Shown: one piece after another, positions 1 through 9,534 of the stretch
Layout of the letters: each line of letters starts with the position of its first letter
Numbering within the stretch: position 1 is the first letter of the stretch
Source: Cyclobacteriaceae bacterium
GTDB lineage: Bacteria; Bacteroidota; Bacteroidia; Cytophagales; Cyclobacteriaceae
Assembly (NCBI GenBank): GCA_022841475.1
Contig: JALHRJ010000001.1
Span: 1 to 64,000, forward strand
Direction of reading: 5' to 3'
DNA: 64,000 nucleotides
Position numbers and translations under genes: made by a program
The notes under the pieces: model-generated
What the model was told of the DNA's origin: nothing
The model's input: the letters and a program-made list of their open reading frames with translations, nothing else
Databases searched by the model: none

Positions 1-711
1 GAAGAAATTGTAGCCAAAACATTCAAAAATATTGAAGACGAAATCATTGAGATTGGCGAACGCACAATCATTGATCTGGGCATTCATGGACTTGCACCAG
101 AATTGGTGAAAATGGTTGGACGTATGCGGTATCGTTCTTCCTACGGACAGAATCTTCTTCAACATTCACGCGAAGTAGCTAACCTTTGTGCTATCATGGC
201 TGCGGAGCTTGGACTTAATGTTAAACAAGCTAAGCGCGCAGGATTGCTACACGACATTGGTAAAGTATGGCCCGAGGAATTAGAGAAGCCACACGCCATT
301 GTAGGTATGGAGCTTGCCCAGAAATACAAAGAGCATCCGGTTATTTGCAATGCCATAGGGGCTCACCACGATGAAATTGAGATGACCAGTATCATATCGC
401 CCATCGTGCAGGCATGCGATGCTATTTCAGGAGCAAGACCCGGTGCCAGACGTGAGGTAATGGAGCAATACATCAAGCGATTGAAAGAACTTGAGAGTGT
501 AGGGTTGAGCTTTGACGGTGTTGAAAAATGCTATGCCATTCAAGCAGGAAGAGAATTGCGTGTCATGGTAGATGCTGAGAAAGCATCGGATGAACGGGCT
601 GCTCAACTTAGCTTCGATATCTCGCAGAAAATTGAGAAGGATATGCAATATCCGGGGCAGATTAAAGTAACTGTAATCCGGGAGATGCGCAGTGTTGCTT
701 ACGCTAAATAA
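1..711 (+). CDS. rny: Ribonuclease Y, C-terminal part (5'-truncated by window edge)
   Basis: This is the last 236 residues of RNase Y, the membrane-anchored endoribonuclease that initiates mRNA decay. The reading frame is open from base 1, so the N-terminal membrane helix, coiled coil and KH domain lie outside the window. The visible part is the HD metal-dependent phosphohydrolase domain: a histidine in the motif QHSREV (about residue 55), the HD pair in LLHDIGK (residues 84-85) and AHHDE (about 121-125) supply the expected ligands. The C-terminus ends in [10 protein letters not shown], close to what is usual for this family. The next 27 bp are followed by the inverted-repeat element. Family assignment is secure; only the length is incomplete. 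Confidence 0.95.
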   Translation, partial: EEIVAKTFKNIEDEIIEIGERTIIDLGIHGLAPELVKMVGRMRYRSSYGQNLLQHSREVANLCAIMAAELGLNVKQAKRAGLLHDIGKVWPEELEKPHAIVGMELAQKYKEHPVICNAIGAHHDEIEMTSIISPIVQACDAISGARPGARREVMEQYIKRLKELESVGLSFDGVEKCYAIQAGRELRVMVDAEKASDERAAQLSFDISQKIEKDMQYPGQIKVTVIREMRSVAYAK

Positions 712-737
712 ATTTCAAATGCTGAAATAAAAGTGGA

Positions 738-902
738 AGCTGTCTTAAAAGTCAATTAAAATGAAATATCATTCGGGCCCTGCCTGCTCCGCCAAATGGC
801 GGATTCGGCATAGGCAGGCTTTGAGCCGGAATCTCATTCTACCTAACAAGTCTGGGATCGCGGGTCAATGCCCGCGATGACCGGTTGACTTTTTAGACAG
901 CT
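738..902. mobile_element. MITE-like element with 18-bp terminal inverted repeats
   Basis: The left end 738-755 (agctgtcttaaaagtcaa) and the right end 885-902 are inverted copies matching at 17 of 18 positions. Between them lie two strong hairpins: 788-803, a 7-bp stem TCCGCCA/TGGCGGA, itself enclosed by GCCTGC (782-787) and GCAGGC (814-819); and 857-878, an 8-bp stem ATCGCGGG/CCCGCGAT with a six-base loop. The interior is more GC-rich than its surroundings and has no ORF. No clear target-site duplication was seen. This is the structure of a non-autonomous transposable element or large REP-type repeat; copy number elsewhere cannot be judged from this window. Confidence 0.6.
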
Positions 903-934
903 CTATTTCGATCACATTCTATTCTCTCTTCTTG

Positions 935-942
935 TATCTTTG
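935..942 (+). promoter_or_regulatory. Candidate Bacteroidetes -7 box for the envelope operon
   Basis: TATCTTTG fits the Bacteroidetes RpoD -7 consensus TAnnTTTG and lies about 85 bp upstream of the ATG at 1027, just right of the inverted-repeat element. A good -33 TTTG at the usual 19-21 bp spacing is not evident, so this is only a candidate. Confidence 0.3.
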
Positions 943-1026
943 CAAATATTTCTTTTAACGGTAAGATTCAATTTTTTTTCATTGGTTAACTTTATCTGAT
1001 GAAGCTAACGAGCATAAGGCATTAGC

Positions 1027-1758
1027 ATGATACTAGTAAAGAAGGTAAATGTAGGTGCACTCCTGCTCATTCTCTCACATTGCGCTCTCCAGGGACAAAC
1101 CCTGCAACAAGATTCAATCATCGCTGAATCTGCGCTTCGCTCAACCATCAAATTATATGATCTGGCGATGGGTGAAAATTCTCATTTATACAACGGAAGA
1201 GAATTTATCAATCCTTTTGAACGAAAAGAAGCGAACGGACATATCTATTATATTACAGATGAGTGGCAGGATGGGTTTATCTATTATGCCGGGCAATTGT
1301 ATGAGCATGTATCACTCCGCTTTGATGTGTTTCAGAATAAGGTTATTGTAGAACATCCGAGAAGTCATCGCGAAATTGAACTTGATTCTAAAAAAATCAG
1401 CTCCTTCGGATTAAATGGGCTAAAGTTTGTTCGCCTAATCTCGCCCACAGAAGGATTCTATGCTGAAATCTACAAGGGTGAGGTTAAGGTTTATATCTGG
1501 CATTATAAGACTCTCAAAGAGAACACCGAAGGGAAAACAATGGTGAGGGAATTCCCAGCAAAGGAAAAAGTCTACATTCTCAAAGATGAAACATATCATC
1601 TGGTTAGTACACAATCAGCGATCTTATCAGTATTTAAAGAACGAAAAAGTGAATTGAAAAAACTGATTAAAGAAGAAAGGCTCTCATTCAAGGCGAATAA
1701 AGAATATACACTTAGTAGAATGGCACGCTATTATGATCAATTGAACGCGGATAAATGA
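1027..1758 (+). CDS. Exported protein of unknown function
   Basis: A 243-residue protein starting with a probable Sec signal peptide (KK followed by a hydrophobic stretch, with likely cleavage near LQGQ-TLQQ). I do not recognise a domain. The mature part is rich in beta-type segments and aromatic residues in its first half and is strongly charged (many K/E) in the last 50 residues. The stop overlaps the start of the TonB receptor by 4 bp (ATGA at 1755-1758), so the two are translationally coupled. That suggests an accessory periplasmic or outer-membrane role for the receptor downstream; this role is inferred from context only. Confidence 0.75.
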   Translation: MILVKKVNVGALLLILSHCALQGQTLQQDSIIAESALRSTIKLYDLAMGENSHLYNGREFINPFERKEANGHIYYITDEWQDGFIYYAGQLYEHVSLRFDVFQNKVIVEHPRSHREIELDSKKISSFGLNGLKFVRLISPTEGFYAEIYKGEVKVYIWHYKTLKENTEGKTMVREFPAKEKVYILKDETYHLVSTQSAILSVFKERKSELKKLIKEERLSFKANKEYTLSRMARYYDQLNADK

Positions 1759-4511
1759 AACTCGTGAAAGCCTTTCTGTTATGTATGCTTCTTTCCGTGA
1801 TAATTCTTCCTGCGTATAGTCAGCAGGAACAACTGTTAAGTATCGAATTGAGCAATCAACCCATTCTAAAACTTGTTGAGACTCTGGAGCAAAAAAGTAA
1901 CTATCGCTTCTTTTTTAATCCCAAGGTAGTTGATAGTCTAAGCGTAACGATCTCTGCCACCAATAAAACGATCAACGAAATCCTGGATGAAGTTTTTCGC
2001 AGTTCCAACTTCCGGTATGCTGTGGATGAAAATCAATACATCTATATAACCTTGCAAGAACCCATTTTAACTGACTTGCCCTCCGATTTTTTTACTGGAA
2101 TAGGATCCTCATCGGATAGCCTCAAAAGAAGAATTGACAATTCCCGATTTGAAGAAGCTGAGAAAGTTAAAGTTCAAAAACTCACTACCATTGGGGTGCG
2201 GGGTGCAACGAATAAACCAACGGCCAGCATTGCCGGATACATACGCAATTCCAAATCCGGAGAGCCTGTGATAGGCGCTTCCGTTTTAATTGAATCCCCC
2301 TTGATTGGAGTAGCTACGGATCCTAACGGCTTTTACTCTATTACATTGCCGAAAGGAACACACCAGTTAAAAATCCGCAGCATGGGAATGAAAAGTCTGG
2401 AGCGAAACGTACTCCTGCATTCGGATGGAAAACTCAATATTGAAATGGAAGAAGATGTCTTACCCTTAAAGGAAGTCATCATTGAATCAGAAAGAGACGA
2501 ACGGGTTTTGGGCATGCAAATGGGATTGGAAAAAATCGATATTAAAACATTAAAGCAAATACCTCTTGCCCTTGGCGAGGTGGATGTTTTAAAAGCAATC
2601 CTGACGTTGCCAGGAGTACAATCCGTGGGCGAAGGTACGGTTGGCTTTAACGTTCGCGGTGGGGCCACCGATCAAAATCTGATCTTATTTAATGACGCTG
2701 CCATATACAATCCTTCGCACTTGTTTGGTTTCTTCTCTGCATTTAACCCGGATCTTCTTAAGAATGTAGAATTATATAAAAGTGGAATCCCCGCTGAATA
2801 TGGTGGACGAATTTCTTCCGTGCTTGATGTAACAACCCGGGAAGGGAATAAAAAGAAGTGGGCAGGTTCGGGTGGCATAAGTCCGATAACCGGTCGGTTT
2901 GCGTTAGAGGGTCCTATTATAAAAGATAAAAGTTCCTTTCTACTTGGTGGTCGTTCAACGTATTCAGATTGGCTACTCCAACAAATTCCATCAAGCACAT
3001 TAAAAAACAGTGAAGCTTCCTTTTATGACTTGAATTTGAATATCAGTCATGAAATAAACAGCAAGAACAGTATTTACCTATCTGGCTATTTAAGCAAAGA
3101 CCGCTTTAAGTTACAAAGTGATACAGCCTATAGCTATAGTAATCAGGCGCTCTCTGCCAAGTGGAGACACATCTTTGGAAATAGGTTCTTTGCCGTTTTC
3201 ACGGGTAACTTTAGTGGTTACGATTACACCATATCCAGTGCTAATAATCCGGTCAATGCATTTGACCTATCCTACTCTATAAAACAAGTTCAGGGAAAAG
3301 CTGATTTCAACTATTTCCTGAATGCAAAGCACACGATCAATTTTGGAGCGGGCGTAATACGTTATCAACTGGCTCCCGGAACCCTTACCCCGGGTGGAGA
3401 GGAATCCTTAATAATTCCTGATGTTTTACAGGACGAGCAAGCGATTGAAAGCGCTATATACCTGGGTGATAACTTTGAAATCAATCCCGACCTATCTTTG
3501 TATGCGGGGCTCCGCTATTCTTTTTTTCAAAACAACGGCCCACGCGATTTATTTATCTATCAACCAGGCAGCCCACGAGATGTAACTTCAATTATTGATA
3601 CAGTCTCCTATGCTGCAGGGCAAAAATTATCCACTGCAGGCGGCCCTGAGGTGCGGGTATCGGTTCGTTACCGTCTTGCAACAAATGCCTCCCTTAAAGT
3701 TAGCTACAACCGAACTCGCCAATACATACAGATGCTTTCGAATACTACAGCCATTGCTCCGACTGACATTTGGAAACTTAGCGATCCTTATATTAAGCCT
3801 CTAATTGGGGATCAGATTTCGGCAGGCTTCTACTATAATTCAAAGCGAACATCTTTTGAAACCTCCGTGGAGGCGTATTATAAGGTAATGGAAAACTTCC
3901 TTGATTATAAAGGTGGAGCCGAGCTAATTTTAAATCATCACATAGAAACTGATGTGCTGAATGCTTCGGGCAAGGCCTATGGGGCTGAGTTTATGATCAG
4001 GAAATCGAGTGGGAAACTCAATGGATGGCTTAGTTATACCTACTCACGATCATTATTGAAAACGGCCGGCAACTCTGACGCTGAAACCATCAACCGAGGT
4101 GAATATTACCCCAGCAATTATGATAAACCACATGCCGTAAACTTTATTGGAAACTATAAATTCAACCGTAGATTAAGTTTTTCTCTTAATGTAGTTTACA
4201 GTACAGGAAGACCCATCACATTACCGATCTCAAAATATACAATCGATGGAGCTGAAAGACTTCTCTATTCGGATCGCAATCAATTCAGAATCCCGGATTA
4301 TTTCCGAACCGATTTTTCATTTAACCTGGAAGGTTCTCATAAAATGAAAAAACTCGCGCATAGTTCGTGGAGTTTTTCCGTCTATAATCTCACCGGGAGA
4401 CGAAATGCATACTCGGTATACTTCACAACCGAAAATGGTGTGGTGAAAGGCTACAAACTATCAATTTTTGGTAGTCCTATTCCTACTATAACCTATAATT
4501 TTAAATTCTAA
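1755..4511 (+). CDS. TonB-dependent receptor with STN and carboxypeptidase-like domains
   Basis: An outer-membrane TonB-dependent transporter of 918 residues. In order: signal peptide (1-22); STN-type secretin/TonB N-terminal domain (about 28-100), the domain that in FecA-like receptors contacts an anti-sigma factor; a linker; a CarboxypepD_reg-like beta-sandwich (about 158-235); the plug (about 268-367, with the typical GFNVRGGATDQNLILFND region and EYGGRISSVLDV); and a beta-barrel ending in an aromatic residue (YNFKF). No FecR or ECF sigma gene is adjacent, so signalling through the STN domain is uncertain. The substrate cannot be told from sequence. The receptor is followed by a DUF4249 lipoprotein and an MG2-like protein, a combination seen repeatedly in Bacteroidota. 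Confidence 0.93.
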   Translation: MKLVKAFLLCMLLSVIILPAYSQQEQLLSIELSNQPILKLVETLEQKSNYRFFFNPKVVDSLSVTISATNKTINEILDEVFRSSNFRYAVDENQYIYITLQEPILTDLPSDFFTGIGSSSDSLKRRIDNSRFEEAEKVKVQKLTTIGVRGATNKPTASIAGYIRNSKSGEPVIGASVLIESPLIGVATDPNGFYSITLPKGTHQLKIRSMGMKSLERNVLLHSDGKLNIEMEEDVLPLKEVIIESERDERVLGMQMGLEKIDIKTLKQIPLALGEVDVLKAILTLPGVQSVGEGTVGFNVRGGATDQNLILFNDAAIYNPSHLFGFFSAFNPDLLKNVELYKSGIPAEYGGRISSVLDVTTREGNKKKWAGSGGISPITGRFALEGPIIKDKSSFLLGGRSTYSDWLLQQIPSSTLKNSEASFYDLNLNISHEINSKNSIYLSGYLSKDRFKLQSDTAYSYSNQALSAKWRHIFGNRFFAVFTGNFSGYDYTISSANNPVNAFDLSYSIKQVQGKADFNYFLNAKHTINFGAGVIRYQLAPGTLTPGGEESLIIPDVLQDEQAIESAIYLGDNFEINPDLSLYAGLRYSFFQNNGPRDLFIYQPGSPRDVTSIIDTVSYAAGQKLSTAGGPEVRVSVRYRLATNASLKVSYNRTRQYIQMLSNTTAIAPTDIWKLSDPYIKPLIGDQISAGFYYNSKRTSFETSVEAYYKVMENFLDYKGGAELILNHHIETDVLNASGKAYGAEFMIRKSSGKLNGWLSYTYSRSLLKTAGNSDAETINRGEYYPSNYDKPHAVNFIGNYKFNRRLSFSLNVVYSTGRPITLPISKYTIDGAERLLYSDRNQFRIPDYFRTDFSFNLEGSHKMKKLAHSSWSFSVYNLTGRRNAYSVYFTTENGVVKGYKLSIFGSPIPTITYNFKF

Positions 4512-4516
4512 CCGAA

Positions 4517-5641
4517 ATGAAGAAACTCTTATTTATAGGAATTCTTCTGGTCGGGTGCATCGATCCTTACTCGCCCCCTGAAATTGAACAAGCAGAAGCC
4601 GCGCTTGTCATTGACGGATTTATTAATCTGTTTGATAAGAGTACAATAAAACTTAGCAGAACTCAAAACCTGGCTGATACGAATGCTCCTGTGCAAGAGG
4701 TGGGCGCCACCATGTGGGTGGAAGATGAGCAAGGAACAAAATTCTTTTTATCCGAAGAAAGTGCTGGCGTGTATACCTTACCCGTTCAATCTTTTATAGA
4801 CAGTAGATACCGATTGCATATTGTTACATCCAACTCAAAAGAATATGTTTCCGCGTTTGAACGCGCCATGATTAGTCCTCCCATTGATAGTGTTAATTGG
4901 TCATTCACTGATGATTTAGGTGTTCAACTCTATGTGAACACTAATAACACAGAAAGTCCACAAGGGTTTTATCGTTGGACGTTTGAAGAAACATGGCTGT
5001 ATACCTCCGCATTTCAATCCACGTATGTGTATAATGTGCAATCACGGAGTGCTGAAGTAAGAACAGATGACATCTACAATTGCTGGAGAACGGGTAACTC
5101 AAGTGATGTACTTATTGAGTCAACTACCCGCTTTAGCGAAAACCGGGTTAGTGAATATCCGCTTACCTACATAAAACAAAGTGATGAACGTATCCGATAT
5201 AAGTATAGTATTCAAGTAAAACAATACTCAATAACACAAGATGCTTTTAACTACTGGCAACAAATAAAAAAGACAACAGAAGATCTGGGAACATTATTTG
5301 GTCCCCTTCCCTCGCAAGTGACCGGAAACTTCAGATCTATCTCCAATCCATCCGAACCTGTAATTGGCTATTTTGCGATCGGATCATTTACTTCGAGTCG
5401 AATTTTTATTCCATGGCAGGAACTTATTACACCGCCTTTTTATGATACGCCCTATCAAGGCTGTGAAACCTACGAACTTTTTAATGCCAATGTATCGAGT
5501 TTTAGTGGTCCTTACTTATTAACGTATGGCATACCCAATCCCAATGGTCCGGGAATTATAGGTTACTATTATGGATCTGCATCCTGCGTAGATTGCCGTC
5601 TAAGCGGAGGAGTGAATGTTAAACCTGATTTTTGGGAGTGA
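4517..5641 (+). CDS. DUF4249-family lipoprotein
   Basis: A 374-residue lipoprotein with a short signal peptide and lipobox ending at Cys14 (LLVGC). It matches the DUF4249 pattern: a conserved start after the lipobox (IDPYSPPEIEQ), an extended Ig-like beta-region with ALVIDGFI, and aromatic-rich C-terminal strands containing several Cys (YQGCETYELF, SASCVDCRL). DUF4249 proteins typically accompany TonB-dependent receptors in Bacteroidota and are thought to act at the outer membrane; their biochemical role is unknown. It starts 5 bp after the receptor stop, and its own stop overlaps the next ATG by one base, so it belongs to the same operon. Confidence 0.88.
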   Translation: MKKLLFIGILLVGCIDPYSPPEIEQAEAALVIDGFINLFDKSTIKLSRTQNLADTNAPVQEVGATMWVEDEQGTKFFLSEESAGVYTLPVQSFIDSRYRLHIVTSNSKEYVSAFERAMISPPIDSVNWSFTDDLGVQLYVNTNNTESPQGFYRWTFEETWLYTSAFQSTYVYNVQSRSAEVRTDDIYNCWRTGNSSDVLIESTTRFSENRVSEYPLTYIKQSDERIRYKYSIQVKQYSITQDAFNYWQQIKKTTEDLGTLFGPLPSQVTGNFRSISNPSEPVIGYFAIGSFTSSRIFIPWQELITPPFYDTPYQGCETYELFNANVSSFSGPYLLTYGIPNPNGPGIIGYYYGSASCVDCRLSGGVNVKPDFWE

Positions 5642-8007
5642 TGAAAAGAATCATACTGTTTTGTCTTCTCCTTTTGCCCGAAATAGGTCTTGCGCAATTA
5701 CAACTGGATCAATTTGTAAAAAATGCAAACCACTATAATGCAAGACGTCTTCAAGAAAAAGTTTTTGTCCATCTTGATCGCGTATTCTACGTTGCAGGAG
5801 AAACTGCCTGGTTTAAGGTTTACCTCGTTGACGGATACATACATCATCCTAGTAATAGTAGTAAGGTAGCTTACGTTGAAATTCTGGATGAAACTAACCA
5901 ACCTCTTATTCAAACAAAAGTGAGTCTGATGAATGGGGTCGGTCATGGGAACGTAGTATTTCCCGCGGCCCTAAGTTCGGGTAACTACAGACTAAGAGCC
6001 TATACACATTGGATGAAAAATTTTAGTCCTGAACAATATTTCCATCAATTCATAACCGTGGTAAATGTATTTCGAAGACTAGACGAAAAAGTTAACTACG
6101 TGAACCCTAAACTGGACATTCAATTTTTTCCGGAAGGCGGACAATTAATAGACGGAATACAGAGTAAAATTGCTTATCGGGTCGTGGATGCCACTGGGAA
6201 AGGAGTTTCTTTTGCGGGTTCAATTCTTTCTGCGAAAGGAGATACGGTTGTACGTTTTAAATCTCTTAAATTTGGTTTAGGAAATTTTTATCTCACACCG
6301 GATGTCTCCGAACAATATCAGGTAGTTATTGAAGATGAAAAAGGATTACGAGTTCAAACAACCCTTCCATCCATTCAATCAATTGGATACACGCTTCAGG
6401 TAAGAGATACCTTAGAAAATAGTATCCATGTAAAAATTAGAGAACAAGGGAACAGAAATTCATCCCCGGTTATTTACCTGATTGGTCATACTCGGCAAAC
6501 CATCAAGGTAGCGAGTTCTCATTCATTAAAAGATGGCAACGCTAGCGTCATTATTTCCAGAGATATTTTAGGTGAAGGAATCTCGCATCTGACAATTTTC
6601 AATTCTGAATTTAAGCCTCTGTGCGAACGCCTGATTTTCAATCGTCCCGAAAATAAAATTTCTTTAAGTACTACGACCGATCTTCCGGAATACGACACCC
6701 GCTCTAAAATAAAACTGACCATCAATACAGATAAAATTGAACATGATACACTCAATCTCTCTGTTGCGGTCTTTAAAATGGATTCTCTGCAACAATTTTA
6801 CCCAAACGATATTCAAAGTTATTTATGGCTAACGAGTGAATTAAATGGGCGCATTGAATCACCCGAATATTATTTAACCCAGGATGCGTACACTACGGGT
6901 GCCGTTGATAATCTTATGCTCACCCATGGCTGGAGCCGATTTACCTGGAAGGATATAGTAGAAGATTCAAAAAGTCCGATTCGTTTTTTGCCGGAATATC
7001 GAGGACATCTGATCTCGGGCAAGATAGTGGATCGGGTTAATGAAAAACCTATACCGGGTGTTATCACGTATTTATCTGCCCCCGGCAAAAAAATTCATGC
7101 GTATGAATCTGTAAGTGACGCACAGGGTAATGTTGTTTTTGAAACCAGTGAATTTTATGGGAAACGGAAACTTATAGTTCAAACATCCCAATCGGATAGT
7201 CTGGTACGCATCGAATTAGTTTCACCCTTCTCAACGCAATTTTTAACTTCCAAAGTTCCTTCCATTAACCTTACTGACAAACTTGCAAAGCAACTCACTA
7301 CCCGGAGCATTTCGATGCAGATAGATGATGCGTTTAAAAAACAAAATACCATAACCTCATTATCACTATCCGATAGTTCATCCTTCTACGGACAGCCCTC
7401 TGAACATTATAATCTTGATGATTATACTCGCTTTCCGCTGATGGAGGAGGTAATCAGAGAATATGTTAAAGGCGTTCGGCTACGAAAAAATGATGATAAG
7501 TTCATCTTCAAAGTACTTAATACATCTAATAACACGGTGTTTGACAGAGAACCACTGGTTTTACTCGATGGGGTTCCCATTTTTAATACACATCAACTCA
7601 TGGCCCTCGATCCGCTCAACGTGCAGCACCTTGACGTTATTACAAATAAATATTTGCTGGGCTCGCTGACTTTTGACGGGATTGTAAGTTTCAGAACGTA
7701 TCGTGGTGACTTGGGGGGCTATCAATTTAGCCCGAAGACCTTGCAATTGGATTATGATGCACTGCAGGCACAAAAGGAATTCTTTTCGCCACGCTATGAA
7801 ACCCAGCAGCAAAAAGAAAATCGAATACCGGATGCCCGGCACTTGCTCTATTGGTTACCGAATCTGAAAGTTTCGGACCAGGATCAATCTTTGGATTTTT
7901 ATTCATCTGACCAACCTGGATTTTATCAGGCCGTAATCCAAGGTATCTCTATGAATGGTAGTCCGGTTTTTAAAACCCATTCGTTTACGGTTAAATCCAA
8001 ACGGTAA
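5641..8007 (+). CDS. MG2-like (alpha-2-macroglobulin-type) envelope protein
   Basis: A 788-residue exported protein (signal peptide MKRIILFCLLLL...GLAQ). The N-terminal part, about 25-135, resembles a macroglobulin MG2 domain (VFVHLDRVFYVAGETAWFK, then GNYRLRAYTHWMKN), followed by several Ig-like repeats. Near residues 636-690 it has a TonB-plug-like stretch (PLVLLDGVPI, then LDVITNKYLLG), but no barrel follows. The ATG at 5641 is chosen over the in-frame TTG at 5632 because it forms a TGATG overlap with the previous gene and starts the signal peptide cleanly. It is the last gene of the receptor operon. A role with the receptor in capturing or handling an exported polymer is plausible but inferred. 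Confidence 0.8.
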   Translation: MKRIILFCLLLLPEIGLAQLQLDQFVKNANHYNARRLQEKVFVHLDRVFYVAGETAWFKVYLVDGYIHHPSNSSKVAYVEILDETNQPLIQTKVSLMNGVGHGNVVFPAALSSGNYRLRAYTHWMKNFSPEQYFHQFITVVNVFRRLDEKVNYVNPKLDIQFFPEGGQLIDGIQSKIAYRVVDATGKGVSFAGSILSAKGDTVVRFKSLKFGLGNFYLTPDVSEQYQVVIEDEKGLRVQTTLPSIQSIGYTLQVRDTLENSIHVKIREQGNRNSSPVIYLIGHTRQTIKVASSHSLKDGNASVIISRDILGEGISHLTIFNSEFKPLCERLIFNRPENKISLSTTTDLPEYDTRSKIKLTINTDKIEHDTLNLSVAVFKMDSLQQFYPNDIQSYLWLTSELNGRIESPEYYLTQDAYTTGAVDNLMLTHGWSRFTWKDIVEDSKSPIRFLPEYRGHLISGKIVDRVNEKPIPGVITYLSAPGKKIHAYESVSDAQGNVVFETSEFYGKRKLIVQTSQSDSLVRIELVSPFSTQFLTSKVPSINLTDKLAKQLTTRSISMQIDDAFKKQNTITSLSLSDSSSFYGQPSEHYNLDDYTRFPLMEEVIREYVKGVRLRKNDDKFIFKVLNTSNNTVFDREPLVLLDGVPIFNTHQLMALDPLNVQHLDVITNKYLLGSLTFDGIVSFRTYRGDLGGYQFSPKTLQLDYDALQAQKEFFSPRYETQQQKENRIPDARHLLYWLPNLKVSDQDQSLDFYSSDQPGFYQAVIQGISMNGSPVFKTHSFTVKSKR

Positions 8008-8100
8008 AATTCAAAGTTTCAATCGGTATAGAAATAAAGTCTTTGTTTGGATTTCATAATCCGGAACGATATAGGTTAATTCGAAAAATTTTTACCCCTC

Positions 8101-9225
8101 GTGACCCCACCACGCATTGCTGTCAAGCTGATCTTTTTTATCAACGGCTTTGTTCACGCTAACCTTGCCGCACGATTTCCAAAAATTCAGGAACTGTTTT
8201 CCATTGACAACGGAATCCTTGGATTTGTTTTATTGGCAACTTCAGTGGGTGCACTCATTGCCATGCCCTTTACGGGCTGGCTTATTATGCGCAATGGAAG
8301 CAGACGCATTACAATTATTTCTGTTTTTGTCTACTGTATTGTTGTTCCGCTGGTGCCTCTCATGCCTGGACTAGCCGGACTTGTTTTTATATTTTTTAGT
8401 ATGGGCTTAACCGCGGGCATGTTGGATGTTTCTATGAATGCCCAGGCTGTGATGGTAGAGCAACAACATGGTAAACCCATCATGACTTCTTTTCACGCGC
8501 TTTTTAGTATTGGCATGGTGGCGGGTGCCGGATGTGGAGCGTTATTTATAAAGTTAAACACAACGTTATTTACACATTTCAGCACAGTTATTGGATTAAG
8601 CTTGTTAGGTGCAGCATGGGCGCGATATCATCTTATTCACGATAAACCCAAAGACAAAATAGCGGAAGGCCCTGCCTTTCGCTTACCCAACGCAGCCATG
8701 GTAAGCATTGGGGTAATTGCGTTTTGTTGTATGCTTGGCGAAGGTGCTATGGCAGATTGGAGCACAAATTATATGGAAAATATTGCGCATGCAGATAAGG
8801 CATTGGCACCGATTGGTTTATCTGCTTTTGCACTGGCGATGACCATTGGTAGATTATTCGGTGATTCCGCACGGATTCGTTTTGGTGATCGGAATCTGAT
8901 GATTGGGTGTGGTTTAATTTCTACTATTGGTCTCCTGTTAACACTCATTTTTATTCATCCCTTTGCCGTAATTGCCGGCTTATTTGTTACCGGTATCGGC
9001 TTATCATCCATTGTGCCGATTGCTTATAGTATTGCGGGCAACACAAAAGACCTTCCGCCTGGTGTAGGCCTTGCCATGGTAACTACCGTGGGCTACTCAG
9101 GATTTTTGTTCGGTCCACCCTTGATTGGTTTATTTGCCGACTTGTATTCGCTACGGATCTCGTTGGGTTTGGTCGTAATTCTGTTTGTGATTATGACGAT
9201 ATTGAGTGCCCGGTATAAATCATAA
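8101..9225 (+). CDS. Major facilitator superfamily transporter, YbjJ-like
   Basis: A 374-residue inner-membrane protein with about 12 hydrophobic segments. The segment GMLDVSMNAQAVMVE in the first half is typical of the YbjJ-like MFS group, and the loop after helix 2 carries the basic MFS signature (NGSRR). The start is a GTG at 8101; no in-frame ATG occurs before the first helix. The substrate is unknown. It lies 93 bp after the receptor operon and 10 bp before a small acetyltransferase gene, so it probably has its own promoter and shares a transcript with the genes to 10497. Confidence 0.85.
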   Translation: MTPPRIAVKLIFFINGFVHANLAARFPKIQELFSIDNGILGFVLLATSVGALIAMPFTGWLIMRNGSRRITIISVFVYCIVVPLVPLMPGLAGLVFIFFSMGLTAGMLDVSMNAQAVMVEQQHGKPIMTSFHALFSIGMVAGAGCGALFIKLNTTLFTHFSTVIGLSLLGAAWARYHLIHDKPKDKIAEGPAFRLPNAAMVSIGVIAFCCMLGEGAMADWSTNYMENIAHADKALAPIGLSAFALAMTIGRLFGDSARIRFGDRNLMIGCGLISTIGLLLTLIFIHPFAVIAGLFVTGIGLSSIVPIAYSIAGNTKDLPPGVGLAMVTTVGYSGFLFGPPLIGLFADLYSLRISLGLVVILFVIMTILSARYKS

Positions 9226-9235
9226 TTTCACTAGC

Positions 9236-9520
9236 ATGAATATAACCCAGATTGAGCACGGATCGAAAGGCGCTTTTGTAATTATAGAAAACAACGAGCG
9301 TCTGGCAGAGATGACTTACTCCAAAGCCGGAGACAAACTTATCATCATTGACCACACGGAAGTTTCTGATGTGTTGAGAGGAAAGGGAGCCGGCAAACAA
9401 TTAGTAAGTGCAGCTGTTGAGTTTGCTCGAAAACAAGGCGTGAAAATTCTTCCGCTCTGTCCTTTTGCAAAGGCAATCTTCGACAAAACTCCAGCCTATA
9501 AAGATGTGCTGAACACCTGA
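9236..9520 (+). CDS. Small GNAT-family N-acetyltransferase (YidJ/YjdJ type)
   Basis: A 94-residue protein of the short GCN5-related acetyltransferase group (COG2388 type). It has the strands LAEMTYSK and LIIIDHTEV, then the acetyl-CoA loop V-L-R-G-K-G-A-G-K-Q-L and the C-terminal ILPLCPFAKAIFDKTP, which is characteristic of this family. The ATG at 9236 matches the family's usual start; an in-frame upstream GTG-type extension would only read through the end of the transporter gene. The natural substrate is unknown. It is 14 bp upstream of the hydrolase gene, so the two are probably co-transcribed. Confidence 0.85.
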   Translation: MNITQIEHGSKGAFVIIENNERLAEMTYSKAGDKLIIIDHTEVSDVLRGKGAGKQLVSAAVEFARKQGVKILPLCPFAKAIFDKTPAYKDVLNT

Positions 9521-9534
9521 TTTAATCTCGGTTC

